A DNA stretch of 64,000 nucleotides from Chamaea fasciata (Eukaryota > Chordata > Aves > Passeriformes > Sylviidae), in contig JARCOQ010000002.1 in assembly GCA_029207755.1 (NCBI GenBank), positions 9,067,156-9,131,155 of the forward strand. The letters run 5' to 3'. The notes beneath the pieces are model-generated. The model was not told where the DNA came from. It saw nothing but the letters and a program-made list of their open reading frames with translations, and searched no databases. The translations under genes and the position numbers were made by a program. Of the stretch, positions 11,116 to 24,100 are shown piece after piece. Within the stretch, counting starts at the first letter, position 1. Every line of letters begins with the position of its first letter.

Positions 11116-11199
11116 ATCTATAACCCTCCTCTGGGAGGATTTTATTTTGATGCCTGTTTTAGAGCAGAAGCCTTGTGGGTGTGAAAGTAAGATTTGGCC

Positions 11200-11560
11200 A
11201 GCTAAGGAAGTAAGATATCAGTACTGGAGTACAGGTGAGAATTTAAAAAAAGGAGGGAGAAATCAGGAACAAGCAGGAGAAAAGGCCTAGGAATTACACA
11301 CCAGGAAGCTTTGGTTTGGAGAGTAGGATCCAAGGTGTGTGAGGTGATCAGACTGGAAGAAGCACGGCACATGGAAGGAGGTGGGGACTGTAGAGGAAGG
11401 ATATTTGAATTAATCGGATGATATGAACAGTGGAGTGGGGGGGAGGGATCAGAACAGACTGGAAAAAGGCAGAAAAGGAGGACATGGTCACTTCTGTAGA
11501 GAAGAAGACAGCCTAAAAGGTGGGAGAGCAGAGATTTATAGAAAAGATTCAAAGGAGCAG
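11200..11560. other. Purine-rich segment on the plus strand
   Basis: The plus strand is strongly enriched for G and A (GGAGGGAGAAA, GGGGGGGAGGGA and similar), giving a 116-codon pyrimidine-driven open frame on the minus strand. That frame has no family resemblance. No element family is recognised. It could be a decayed repeat or a composition island. Confidence 0.5.
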
Positions 11561-14427
11561 AGGATCCTTGGATGTTATGAAGCAGATGTAAAGTGATTCA
11601 AAGCTGGGCACTTTAAAACGATGTGGTTAAAGGAGCACAGAAACATGAACAAAATTCTTCCAGTAACAGAGATAATGTAGTCAGTCTTGATATAAAGGGG
11701 CACATACAAATGCCAATAAACACATGATAACAGGTACAATGATTAATTGAAGGCAATGTAATGCAAGGGAAGAGTGATGGACAGAGATAATCCATGGAGT
11801 AATATCCTAATACCAGCATCTTGCCATCTCCTGAGACACCAGAATCTAATTGAAGAAGTTAAATAAGAATGAGTTGCAATAATTGAAGTCCTAAAACTGT
11901 GTGACATCAGTCAGTGTTAAAAAAATTTTAATACCCTAGCAGTATTTCTTATTCAGCAATTTAAAGTGTGAATACTGTTATTAACAGGGGCTTTTTATCA
12001 GGAAATTAGGTATTTTAAGATTCTGAGTGTTCTTGGTCATATTGGATCAGATTGCTGCCTAAAAGGAGCTTTAAAGTTGGGGCAGATTTTAATAAACTCA
12101 AGCCAACTTCTAACATTTTCATATTAAAAGGCATTAATTATTTACAACTTCTGTGACATCCATATTTGCACTTTTGCTGAACCATCAAGCTGAATGTTAT
12201 GAACAATTAATAGTGATAATTGGGGGGTTTAAAGCCTTAGCATTTGATGCCAAAAACTCATGAATCTACAAGAGATGACAATTCTTGAACCAAGTATTTC
12301 ATGCAGCCTAATATTTCTTTTGAGCGGGAAGAAATGATTTTGTTTTTAAAGACACTGCCATTAGTAGAGCAAACAAGATTCAAAGCTAAAAGGAAATGCG
12401 TGCCAGTTCTCTGAGGTGTGTTGGAAAGACCTTGTGATCTGAAGTTTCACAAGCTAATGACAGGAGCAACAGAAAATAACACTAAAAGGAATCTATTACA
12501 GACCCTTTGGCAAACCTCCCTCATGTGGGAGGCTATTAATGGGATTGAAGTCAAGGAGACATTTCCTACCCAACTGTGCACATTGTAGGATGACTGCCAC
12601 AGCCTTACCACTGGAGCTGTTCCAGCTTGACCCTCATGTAAAAATAGAGCATTTTAATAATGTCACAGTGAGCTTCCCAGATCCTCTTAAGAACAGTATC
12701 TCTCTTTTCATGAGGCATCTCTTTCTGAAGAGCATCATCAAGCAGGCTCAGAAGTGAGACATTGTGTTCATTAACAGGTTCCACCTTGACTCCTGTAGAA
12801 TATGAATCACTGACCTGTTCACAGGCAGGGAATTTTCTTTAAGTCAGATGGACAATTATTTTGCTTCCTCAAATAAAAAAAGGTTCTACTTTACAAAGAA
12901 GAAGATAGAATAATGAAGCAACCCTTCCTAGTAGTTTGTAAGGAAATCTCGTATTGATTGTTGAAATTAAATACATGGAGAAAGAACTATAAAATTTGTG
13001 GGCAGAAGATGAAGAAAACTAAAGTATAATTTATGGTGCTTCAGGATTAGAATTAGAAATAGATTTTAAGTAAAATAGACTGACTGAAAGCTCCTCCCTA
13101 CAGAAGTTGGAGAAAATAAGTTCTTTCTTTGGGAATAACAAAATAATTTTAAAATGTGCTAAAGGCCTAGAAAAAAATCTTTAAAAAGTCTTCATGAAAG
13201 AAAACTTGGATTTTTTTTTTTTTTAATTATAACACCACATGAGATGTGAATTAAAAATCTGGAAAAGTCTCAAAGTTCCCTAGCAGCTCCTATATTATTT
13301 CCAGACAACAACATGGGTAAAAATGTGAAAGGAGAGGCTGAACAGAAACAGAAACACCAAAAAAATGTTTGTTGCACATTCTGACTGTATTGATTACAGT
13401 TGATCAAAGGACAAAAAGTTTCAAGACTTTATATTCTCATTTCATAATGGAGAAAAGGTGTATTGAAACAGAACTGGGACAAATTTCTATTTTTAAACAT
13501 AGAGTGAAAGAAAGATGTTTCTCTCCTTCTTGGTAGCCAGGTGATAACCGAGTATGTGAGAAATCTCCATTAATCAGCCACCAAACCCTTAATGCAGTCT
13601 CATCTGTTTCCCGGAACAGTAATTACAAACCAGACCACTGCTGGTTGCTGCAAACATTCTCTGCTTTGGGGATACATATTAATTACATATTATGATACAT
13701 GTTAATTTATGCAGTTAACAGCTACTATTTAATCTTGCATTTCACAGCTCTTCCTCTGCTTTTTCTTTATCCTCAAATGTGGTACATGTCATGATATCAG
13801 TTTGTGCTTCAGGAGCTATGGGAACTTGTTACAGGAAGTTAATTGAAAATAAAGAGTTCTAAAGGAATAAGATTATGTATGATGTTTTCTTTTTTATCTT
13901 TTTTATTTCTCACTATATCCTCTACTAGTCAGCCTTTACTTGTGTTGATGCCATTTTTTCTACCCATTGTTTCCTTTTTTCAATTTCTGTTTGTATATAG
14001 GGCAGTGGGAACGCCATTTTCCTTTTTTTTCTTCCTGTACAAACAACAGTAATTCAGCAGAATTCGGAGATTAGCATGAGGAGCAGAAAATGATCAGTGA
14101 AGTACTTTAAAACTCTTTGTAGGAAGAGGAGTATTCTAGTTACAGTCTCTTAGACAACAAATTGCTAAATTATGCTAAGACTGAATGAAGTTTGAGATCA
14201 GAGACAGTCTGCATTAGCTGATTCTGCAGCCAAAGCAGAAGAAAACAATGACCTACATGAAACGTACACAAAACGTTTTGGTTCCTTTACAGAGAACATG
14301 AATTGGCCAATTTAAACAGAGTTAATTGAGAGTTGAGGTCTAATTCATTTCAAGTGGTGCTATACAAGATGCAGTAATCTCCCTGCTACTGCCTGTACAT
14401 CAAGATTTGTGGTATTTAAAGAGATGG
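11561..14427. other. Non-genic AT-rich DNA
   Basis: About 2.9 kb of unique sequence with T-runs (for example 13211-13224) and a T-rich open frame at 13843-14052. No exon, RNA or repeat family was recognised. Confidence 0.5.
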
Positions 14428-14582
14428 AATAAAGAAAGCTGAAAAAAAAAAAAAAAAAAAAAGAAACAATACCCACAAGCAAACAACAACCTTAAAAAAA
14501 AAAAAAAAACACTAAAAACTACAAAAAGAAAAAAAAAAGAAGAAAAAAGAAAAACCAAGCCACAAACAAACACCCACCCACC
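14428..14582 (+). repeat. A-rich tract preceded by AATAAA
   Basis: AATAAA at 14428-14433 lies eight bases before a run of about 21 A, followed by further A-runs and AAACAAC/CACCC-type low complexity to 14582. The first part looks like the end of a polyadenylated RNA copied into DNA, but no transcript body is recognisable upstream. In AT-rich DNA the hexamer can occur by chance, so slippage is equally likely. Confidence 0.7.
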
Positions 14583-16080
14583 CCAATATTATTTAATGTA
14601 CAAGACATGATCAGGATGGAAAAGCACTGGACAACTTTTGCTCTTTGACTTGAGTGTGTGCTGTACCTCAAGACTCAAGATAGAAACTCACAGCTGAAAG
14701 TAACAAGTCAAAGTGTGTAAAAAGTATGCAAAGGACACATCTACTTCTCATTTAGCACACCACCATGCATGTGTGCAAAACAAAAATGATCCTTTTAAAA
14801 CAGGGAATTAATATTCAAGTTCCTTCAGAACATTCAGACGGTCCAACTTCTGCAAGGGTATCCCTCCAGTAAAATCATTGTCAAATTTGTTTCCTCTTTT
14901 CACACTCTAACTTCCCTGGGTTTACAGTACAGAAACATTATGAGATGCTCAGGAAATGCCTAATTAAAGCACATCAAATCCATGGAGATCCACGCTTTGG
15001 CTTCATTATGTAGAGACTCTCACTGAATATGCAAACACTATTAAAATTAGGACTTTTGTTCCTGTTTATTAGAAATAACATTAAATATGCAGTAAAACAT
15101 CTCAGAGCTCTATATGCATAATGTAGGGGATGAGGATCTTACGCATCTCTCTTTTTTGTTGCCCATGTAGCCACATTTGCAGGAACATAATAGCCTTACG
15201 ACACAACAGAGAGTTGGAAAATCATGTAGGGAATCAGTCTGAAACTAACTCTTAGATATTAAAAAATAAAGTTTATTTGTAATACTAAGTTCTCCTTCTG
15301 TGACGTCTGGACTCCCATACTATGGTTTTCCTTTGATTGAAACAGAAACAATGATGTTGCAAACTAATTTTGCTCAAGTTCAAGAATGGACTGAGTTGGG
15401 TGAAAGGAATTATCTTTTTCTAAAAACACTTCACAGTTCATGGGAAATAAATAACAGCCCTTGGATTCTTATCAACCTGAAGTTTACATCTTTTTCACTT
15501 TTACTCCCAGAAGACCTCAGGAGATATAGTAATTACTAATAATTAAAACAGATTTTTTTTTATTTTGAATAAATATCTGAATATCTATTATTCTTAGACT
15601 ACTATTTTACTTCCAAATATAATTTATTTAAATGAAATAAATCAAAGAATACAGCGTACCTATACTGTTGCATCTTCATAGATGGAAAAGGGTCTTTCTC
15701 TGTTCTGATAAGGTAAGTAGCCTTGCAGTACTATATATAAATTATACTATATGAAAATTATAGAAACATTTTTATTTTCATTGATACACTGCAGCAAGGA
15801 TTTCCCTTGCTGTCTTCTTGGCATTTCTCCAGATTTTTCTATTACCCTTTTGAACCTCCAGGCCTGGAGAACAGACTGGCAGGAATCTATGTGAACATGG
15901 AACAGCATGAACTGTTTTAGCAACTTCCTCCTTCTTCCTCCACCCCCACAAGGATTTAAGTTAAAATAAAGCAACTCAACAGGATTTCTCTCCAGCAGAG
16001 TTTGGGCTCTGTTTCTTCCTAGTTTCATATCAAATTTACAGGTCCTGCAGGGAAGAAGGTAAACAGAGAGGTAAAACAAA
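14583..16080. other. Non-genic DNA
   Basis: Unique AT-rich sequence. Open frames at 15300-15539 (plus) and 15747-16079 (minus) have no recognised domain and no convincing exon context. Confidence 0.5.
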
Positions 16081-16325
16081 CAGAGGCAGTGGCTGTGGCA
16101 GCCTGGCAGTGCACAGACACGAGCCAGGCGTGTGAAGCAGTGGAGGCAGCATTTTGCAACTTGTTACCCCAGAGATCAAGTAATAACACACTGCAGCTCA
16201 GTGACTGACTGACAGCTGGGGAAACAAGCTCCCAGCTTCACGAGACTCTGCTAAGGAGCTCTGCCACACCACCACGCTGAGGGACTTCAGCCCTCTGCCT
16301 CGGAGTGCCATTTCACAGGAAGAAG
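16081..16325. other. GC-richer non-repeat block
   Basis: This block is clearly richer in G and C than its flanks, with CAG/CTG-type words, a few CpGs and the tandem GACTGACTGACAG near 16202-16214. It matches no repeat I know. It is a candidate for an enhancer or a noncoding exon, by inference only. Confidence 0.35.
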
Positions 16326-16357
16326 AGATTTTGCCTTTGAAAGATTCTGTCATTACT

Positions 16358-16413
16358 ATAATTATTATTATCATTATAATCATTATTCTTATTTTGTTAT
16401 TATTATTATTTTA
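16358..16413. repeat. Imperfect ATT/TTA microsatellite
   Basis: AT-only sequence with interrupted trinucleotide units (ATTATTATTATC, then TTATTATTATTATTTTA). Recognisable as a degenerate trinucleotide repeat. Confidence 0.85.
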
Positions 16414-16563
16414 GGGAGAAACAGGCCTACCAAGCAAATCTTGAAATGCCTTGAAATGAAAGGTATTAACCAGATAGCTCCTGTAAAGGGAAACATCATT
16501 TCCACATAGAAGCAGCAGGTATTTCTAATAAACTATTCTCTTTATATATATTTTTATAACATG

Positions 16564-16706
16564 ATCCTGAGATGAACTCAGTTGGTTAGAGCATGCTGCT
16601 GATGATGCCAGGGTTGTGGGTTTGATCCTTGTATGGATCATTCACTAAAGGGTTGGACTCCATGATCCTGCTGGGTCCCTTCCAGCTCAGACAATTCTGT
16701 GGTTCT
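16564..16706 (+). mobile_element. tRNA-Ile-derived SINE with CR1 tail (TguSINE1-like)
   Basis: The head aligns with tRNA-Ile: an A-box-like TGAACTCAGTTGG at 16573-16585, an anticodon arm with loop CTGATGA (GAT at the anticodon position), and a decayed B box GGTTTGATCC at 16619-16628. The tail from about 16649 is CR1-like: GGGTTGGACTCCATGATCC, then GGGTCCCTTCCAGCTC, ending in ATTCTGTGGTTCT, close to the octamer-type end of CR1. A tRNA-Ile head on a CR1 tail is the layout of TguSINE1 of passerine birds; it would have relied on CR1 for retroposition. Mutations in the B box make transcription of this copy doubtful. No clear flanking target-site duplication was seen. Confidence 0.9.
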
Positions 16707-17240
16707 CTTTACAGCAGTGCAAGAGAAGCAGAACAAGTTATAATTACAAGTTCAGTTGTGCCATGTGTATCTAAAATAATTTTTAAAGCATCAAAGCAAC
16801 AGTAAGGGAAACTTCAGTTTTGAAAGTGAAACCAAAATTTTTTGCAGGTATAAAGGTGGCATAATGCTTGGGAACAGTTCTGTTACTTTGTGGCCATCTG
16901 AGCTCTGCTTTTGTTTACCCTGTAACCAGTCCTGGAGATTTTAAAGAGTTCTGATTCTTGGAATTTGCCTGGTTATCTACATCTTTTCCCTATTAGTGGG
17001 AGCACAATTCCTTCACCTGATACTGGAACCGACTGGGCACCTCAGGTCTTACCAACAGGACTCAACAGAGAGGATAACAGATAATTAAGAATTTCTTTGG
17101 TTTCCTCTCTGAGCAGAGATATTTACAGAGGAGACACATACAGAATGTGCAGACATGATGCCAGTGGGAGCTGAGGGGGTAGTTAGGATTTGTAGAACAG
17201 CTCTGTTACACTTAGGTTATATCTCTTCATTTCCAGAAAG
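16707..17240. other. Non-genic unique DNA
   Basis: No open frame of interest, repeat or RNA gene was recognised between the SINE and the T/G tract. Confidence 0.5.
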
Positions 17241-17343
17241 GTGTTTGGTTTTAGGTTTGTTTTTTTTGTAGTTGTTTTCTTTGAGGTTTTTTGGTGGGGT
17301 TTTTTGTTGTTGCTTTTTTTGTTTGTTTGTTTGTTTGTTTTTT
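17241..17343. repeat. T/G-rich low-complexity tract
   Basis: GTTT/GTTTTTT units, ending in five consecutive GTTT repeats. It gives rise to K/N/P/T-rich minus-strand open frames that are compositional artefacts. Confidence 0.9.
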
Positions 17344-19939
17344 AGTTGAATTAAACTTATGAGGGGAAGAAATTTTATGGGGGAAGAACAGGGAAGGGAA
17401 ACCAAACTTCCAGTCAGCTAGAGTAAATGACAGTTTTTTCTTTGTCTGGCTACTCATAGTGATATTTGGATGCAAGAGAAGGAATGGATTCTTGAAAGAA
17501 CAAATATTTGCTTCACTAGTAAGTCACTATGTCAACAACAAAACTGAGAGGCATGTCTTGGCACTGAACCAATCATCTGAAATCTCTATAACTTCCTATA
17601 ATGCTGAGAAAACAGATTTCACTACTAATGAACTTTAAGGACTCCCATCATTTGTCCTATAGCAAGAAAGTAAAATAATCAATGTAGTTACTTCAGAGAA
17701 AGCTAGACTCTGCTTCCTGTGAGATAAAAATACTGAGCCAGTACACTCATATGCCTGTCTGACGCTCAGGTAACATATTTCCTAGCAAATAAACTCACCA
17801 AACCCTAATCTTTGCATGTTGATCATGAACAATTGCTGATCTGAGCACAGCTCTTGCACTGATATAAGCCAATCTGCTGAACCAGATTGTACAAAATATA
17901 TTGCATCCCCTCTTCCACAAAATCAGAGGAATTAACTGGGTATGCCTCATGATACCTTTTTATTTAGTATCAATTGGTAACGTTAAATTAAATTTCACAT
18001 ATTTTGGAGCCTGGACAGCCTTTATTTTCTGAAAAACAGAACAAGTTTCCCACCTTTTCTTTTTCTCGGCTTATTGTTAAGCCCTTCTATATCTCTAGCT
18101 ATTCTCATCCATAGGTATCCAAGAATTAAGAACAAGAACCTAGTTGAGAGTGGCAACAGCCCTTAAGTTAAAGAAGAAACAAACATACGTATTGATGAAG
18201 AGGTGCTAAAATTAAAATCTTGGCCCAATTTGCCTGTTTCTGCCATTGGCTGGAAAACAGAATGACTCTTCTGTTTTGGACAGTCAGTCCACCTTTCTTG
18301 CCTCTCTCCAGAGCAGAATATGCATTTAAGAGGCTACTGGGGAAAAGAGAAGGTATCTGTAACAGAGATTCATCTGCCAATACCCAGCAGCTTTGACTGG
18401 GATGAGATAGATGCAGATTGCAATGTTGGAATGAGAGGCCAGAACTCCAACACCAAGAGATAGCATTTACCTTTACGAGTTACACACTTGTCAGTGCTCA
18501 TACAAAAAGAGCACAGAACTTGATCTCAGCTTGACCAATGATAAGTATGGATAAATACTTCAAATAATTATTTCTGAGTGTGAAAAATAGCATGGTCAAC
18601 ATTTTCAAAGAGCAGAAGTTACAATTAGGCAACTACAGGTAACTGATTCCTTTACTCAACTTGAGGCTCAGGAGAGATTTTATTTTTTTGATTTTTTTTT
18701 TCCCTTAAAACAAGGTATTGAGTATTTTAGAGTGGTTCAAGAGAAAAAGTGGAAAAAGGCTGTTTAACTGCCTTCAGGAAAGGAACAATGTTATTATCCA
18801 AAGGTGATATGAAGACTCTCACTGTGTAAGATATAGGAACTAAATCAAAATTCCAAGAAACTGAGGAAAATCACATGACTAAGCCTATTTGCAGAGCACC
18901 TACCTGAGGGTATATAAAAAGACAAGAATCAAGTTTACCAATATCTTTTCCTGTTTCATCCAACACTTTTGAAAATGTTCTTTAAGTGAATGGTCTAACT
19001 CATGGGTAGAAATTCACAGACTTCGCAAAATTAGACCCAACAAATGCACAATAAATTATGACTAAAATAGGTCTGAAAATCTAAATCCAGTCTGGAAATA
19101 TCTAAAATTAATCGGGACCTTCAGAAATTGTTATTTTAATACTTATAAAATAACAGATTTCCCAGCAGTTGCCTGGTAACCCTACTGTGGTAAGATCTAA
19201 GGACTGTTAGGTCACACTCGAGCTTTACAGGTTTTAAAGCATTTAGTAAGACAGTAGAGCCATACATTATTATGGACAACATATTCACTATAAAATTCTG
19301 CAAGGCAGTACATAGTTGTGCAAAAATGTGCCATATTCTTTACTATCTAAATGTTTGATTTCAAGTGATTCTTTAAAATTCTTTCAAATATACTATATAT
19401 GTCCAGTAGGAAATTATTTCTCTCATATTTCCTAACTTCAGAAGGCATTTATGAATGTGTCTTCCAACACTGGCTCCTAAGAATGCACCTTCAAATTCTG
19501 ATTACTATTAATGCTCATAGTTCTGCTATTCCACTTTAAAAGCCTTAGAAAACAGAAAGATCTGACCTTTAAAGAGTTAAAAACTGAAAATCTCGAGTGG
19601 AGGGGGTGTCAAGGAACAGAGAAAAGAAAATTTCAGATTTGCCACGAAATTACTACTGAACTTACAGTTTCAAAATATTCTACATTATGCTGGGAGAAAT
19701 TATTTTGTACTTGAGATATATTCTGCAGTTTTTTCAAAGGTGAAAAGCAATTGCTAGTGAAATACATGAAGCTGCTGTAGCATGATTGAGAAAATAATTT
19801 TCATCATAGAGTTTATACACTAGAGAAAACATGAAAAAGTCCTTAAAAATAGTTCATTGATCCTTTTTAGATATGGATGGAAATATATCACTATTATAAT
19901 GTGTTCTGCAAAACTTTATCAGTCTAATGCAGTCATGTC
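17344..19939. other. Non-genic AT-rich DNA
   Basis: About 2.6 kb of unique-looking sequence. There is a short T-rich stretch at about 18680-18703. No gene or repeat family was recognised. Confidence 0.5.
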
Positions 19940-20161
19940 TAGTTTACAAACACCAAGGTAGGCAAGAAGTGGCTCTATCTAGTTTTATTTTTAAATATAG
20001 ATGTAAGGTGTATTAAAATAAGCATTTGAACTTCATATTCATATTTATATTGTTTATGTAGTTTACAAACACCAAGGTAGGCAAGAAATGGCTGGAATTT
20101 TATTTTAAAATGTAGAAGTAAGGTGCATTAAAATAAACAATTGAACTTCATATTTATATTG
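19940..20161 (+). repeat. Imperfect tandem duplication, 119-bp period
   Basis: Copy 1 begins TAGTTTACAAACACCAAGG at 19940 and copy 2 begins with the same bases at 20059. Both run through GGCAAGAARTGGCT, an ATTTTAAAATRTAG-like stretch, AAGGTGYATTAAAATAA and TTGAACTTCATAT. Copy 1 ends at about 20052 and copy 2 at about 20161. They differ by substitutions and small indels, including about 10 bp missing from copy 2 after GGCT. It belongs to no repeat family I recognise and is probably a local segmental duplication. Confidence 0.92.
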
Positions 20162-21162
20162 GTTTCCTATGAAGACATAGCATCTCAAACCTTAAAATTC
20201 CCTTCTTTATTTACAAAAAAAAAAAGAATATCCATACAACATATGAAAAAAACATGGATCAACCTAAAATTTGTATTCAGTAATATGAAGTTAATAATGG
20301 TGCATGCACTTACATTAAAAAATAAAACCCAAAAATCTGGCAAGCAAGTTCCATTGTACAGTCCAAGAACTTACACTTCTGTCTCCATGGACTGGTGCAG
20401 ACAGTTGTACATTTATTCTGCTGCAATCCAAGCAAGGTGGATATGAGCTACATGCTGTAGATTTATACTGCACAACTCAGCCTCTTCTCCAGTGACTCCC
20501 AGTGTACCAGATGAGGTATTACTCACCCTGACATATGGAGAAATATGCATTTATGTGTATGAAGCAAGTTTGTAGGTGTTATCTCCATACCGCCATTTTC
20601 TTAATATACTGGGAGAGGAGAGGCACAATATTTTAGATTCCCAGTTGAATCTCACAGAAATACAAACACCTCACCTGAGTCCATTATCTGGCAGGCATGA
20701 CACCAGTGAAAAACCTTATGAGTTGAGGGACTGGACAAAGAGAGGTAATTCACAGACACCGTGGGGAGAGCAGGGCAATCTGACAGTGAAGGGAAAGCAT
20801 TTTTCCACAGTTTTAAACTATGCGTCTAATATGATTCTAGTTTAGATTTACTGTTCTCTGTTATTCTCAAATAACTGTTACCCAAAATGCATGCTCAAGA
20901 ATTGAGCTGTTTGTACACTCTGCTTGAGCTACAGAAAATGGAAGACACCAGAGAGGGTTAGATGCAGTCCACAACTTACACTGATAACAATCATCCCTTG
21001 AGTGGGGAAAAAAAAGGATCAGGAAGAACAATTAGAAAAGCCTCACTTGAGCACCTGCTTTGTTTTTTGAGGAGCTCAATGTCTTTGCATCAAAGAGACA
21101 TCACCAGTGCAGTCTGCTGTTTACACATGGAAAACAGTATCAGCAAATGAAAGGTGTGTATA
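20162..21162. other. Non-genic DNA
   Basis: Contains an A-run at about 20214-20225. Open frames at 20141-20446 and 20576-20845 show no recognised domain. Confidence 0.5.
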
Positions 21163-21188
21163 ATATATATATATATATATATATATAT
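21163..21188. repeat. (AT)13 microsatellite
   Basis: Uninterrupted AT dinucleotide over 26 bases, likely polymorphic. Confidence 0.95.
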
Positions 21189-24100
21189 GGAAACATCCAT
21201 GCTAAGAAGCCACTTGAAAAATGTCTATACAATAATAGAAAGAAACAGCTATTTTGCCTAGCAGATTCTTAGAAACATGCAAGGAGGTAATGTTATAAAT
21301 CAGGTGTAAAATTGTAAAGAAAGATGTAAAATTTGCTCTGTGCTTCTGTATTTGTTTAGACATCTACTAACCTTTCTCATAAAAAAAAAAAAGGTAATTT
21401 ACATATAAATATTTTGAGAGAACCTGAAAGCATTGATTAAATTCTCCTATGCTAACAGAGTTGTAGACATAGGAAGAGTGACACATTGTGACAACATTAA
21501 GTAAAAAAAAATTGACATATTTTACTAGAGGCATTTTAAATATTTAAGTTTGTAAATATTTTATTAAACAGTAGTTGCTCACTAGTTATTAAATAATAAA
21601 AATTAATTGTGTTTTCTTCATTTTAATAGTCAAAATAATTTAATCAGTAGCAAATGTTCAGTACATTATGATAGCTATTTTGAAACTACATTCACTTCCC
21701 AGAGTACTTTTAAATCACAATCTATTGAAAACAAAAATAACAATTAATATGCAAATGAATAATAAAGGTACAGTAAAACTCTATTATTTTATTGTTATTC
21801 ACATTTAAATAATGCATTACTAACAGATTGTTATCTTCAGAAAATAGCATCATGGCTGGTTAATGAAAAAGCAGCATTAATTATAATAAATTTGGAGCAG
21901 TAATAGATTAAAACTGAATGTTAAAATACTTCAGACCAACAAGATTGAACCTGAACTGTGAGGCAAGAATCTGGAGTTTTAGAGTTCACAGATGAACATA
22001 TTCACTTAACTTCAAATAATTCAATTCCTGCCCTGGATGCAGAGCACCTCTGTACGTGCTACGTATCATTAGAACACACTCATTACAGTCTACTGTAAAA
22101 AAGATTTTAAATGTTGTCAGTGACCAAATTTGGAGAAATTCTAAAGGAAACACATATAATTGAAAGCTACATACTGAAGAGATTTGAATCCAGTCTCACC
22201 TGGTTTTCAAGCTGGGAGTGACAAAAACCAAATTTAGGACAGTTTGGTTCCCCAACCACCAATGGGCAGAGAGGGAGAATCACTTTAAACATTCCACCTT
22301 CCTCTGAAACTCTCATCCTGATTTCAGCACATACAAACACTGAGATAAAGGATTTAATGCACCTTATCGTTACCCACAGCCATTCATTTTGAGAAGTATA
22401 AAACTTACTACATCCCCATCAGGGCAAAAATGCAGTCCTTAGTCTTTTCGGACATAAAGACAAAGCAAGGGTGAAACAAGAAACAGTCGTGGACAGCAAG
22501 TCCCACTCAAAAATCCCTAGAAAGAGGGAAATATGAACTGCACTTAGAGGGATTAATCACCTCTTTGCTGAAAGAGGTTGGATATCATTCCTCCCTTAGC
22601 TAGCAGCACTTATGACCAGCAGGGCTCCATCAGTCTCTTTGGTATAGATTGGGCAGTCACATAAACACGAAAAATGAGTAACAGTACCAGGCCCAGAGGG
22701 GTGATATCACTCCAATTGAAACTGCCCCAATTCAGTGGAAGGAGGAAACACTCTGGAAACAATAGAAGAAATATCAGAGAATTTAAATTAAAATGGGTTT
22801 CCCAAATTTTGAAAGGGAAAAGTGAAAGAAAACCATCTCTGAGTTACAACCTGAAGTTTTAGACTTTTGATCAAGCAATTTTTTTTTTTTCAGAACTTTG
22901 ATTATGTAATTACACTTTGTTGTATTCAGCCATTGAGGGTCTATCTTTTCTTAGTATATTATGAGGTAAGGTATTTTTCTGAACAATGCACAAATAAAAA
23001 TATTGTTGCAAAATCCCTCTGGAAACTGAACTGGTAGTTTGCCAAAACTCGCTTCACCCAAATCTAATGAACATTGTTCTTGGCTCTTCTCAAATTCTCT
23101 CACAGTACAATTATTGATTCAGTATTTTAAAGTATATTAAACCTCTATCTATATTATACATGTGCTTTTAACCATTGCATTGGCACCATCTTCTTGTCTG
23201 TTTACTTTCATAGCCCTTGAGATCAGCCTTGTAAAAAAGTGACCACAGGCCAGCCAAAGACATACTTTTCAGCATGCAAATCCTCAGGGGCGGTGGCTTG
23301 TATGTACATAAGTAAAAAAAGTGCTCACTTTTTTGCACAAGTGATCTCAAAAGCTGAAGGGGAGACACTCAAATGGTACAGCAAAGCTACCTCTTCTTGA
23401 ATCTTTAAAGCCATATTAGTTTCCCACTAAGAATCTTTTGGGACTGTCAAGTGGCACTGAGTTCTTGTTTTGTGCATGAGCAATAGTTTTTTTGCTAATA
23501 AAAACATTAAAAATTATTTCTGTTTTTTCCACTCTCCCACAGGAATACTAAGTTCTTCAATATGCTGAATTTCATGTAGCAAGAAAATCACAGCTCAATG
23601 CAAGGTCACTTGAGTATAATCAACCCTAACCAAGAATGAAGATTTGTTCTTTTCTTTGGGTTTTGATAGACCAGAGGTAATTAATTGCTGCAACTCAAGC
23701 ACATGACTTTTTCATAGGTACACTAAGGGCAACACCAAAAGAATGAAGTATATATTATTTTGGGGTCTTAGTGGCTTCTCTTTTTGATTGCCAAAAATTA
23801 ATCTAACAGCTCAATCTGGTTTTCAAGTCTATCAATATTACTACTAATCTTAATGTAATAAAACCCTCTTGTTTGTTTTCTAGGAAAAATTCATAAATGC
23901 ATTTATCTTGGCTTTCCATCAGGAACACAGCAGAGGACACCTGCCTCAGAGGAAGTTTCCACACTCAATAAACTTTGTTTACATCATTGTGAACTGCTGT
24001 TTTCAGCCTCACCCCTTCACAGCCCTGTATGTTCTATTGGGTCACCCCTCTAAACAGCTCTGGACAACAGAGCTGTGCCAGTCCACCCTGAGAGAGGTTT

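Noticed and set aside
16564..16640. A possible tRNA-Ile gene
   Set aside because: The B box is mutated, the acceptor stem is not intact, and the body runs directly into a CR1 tail, so it is a SINE head.
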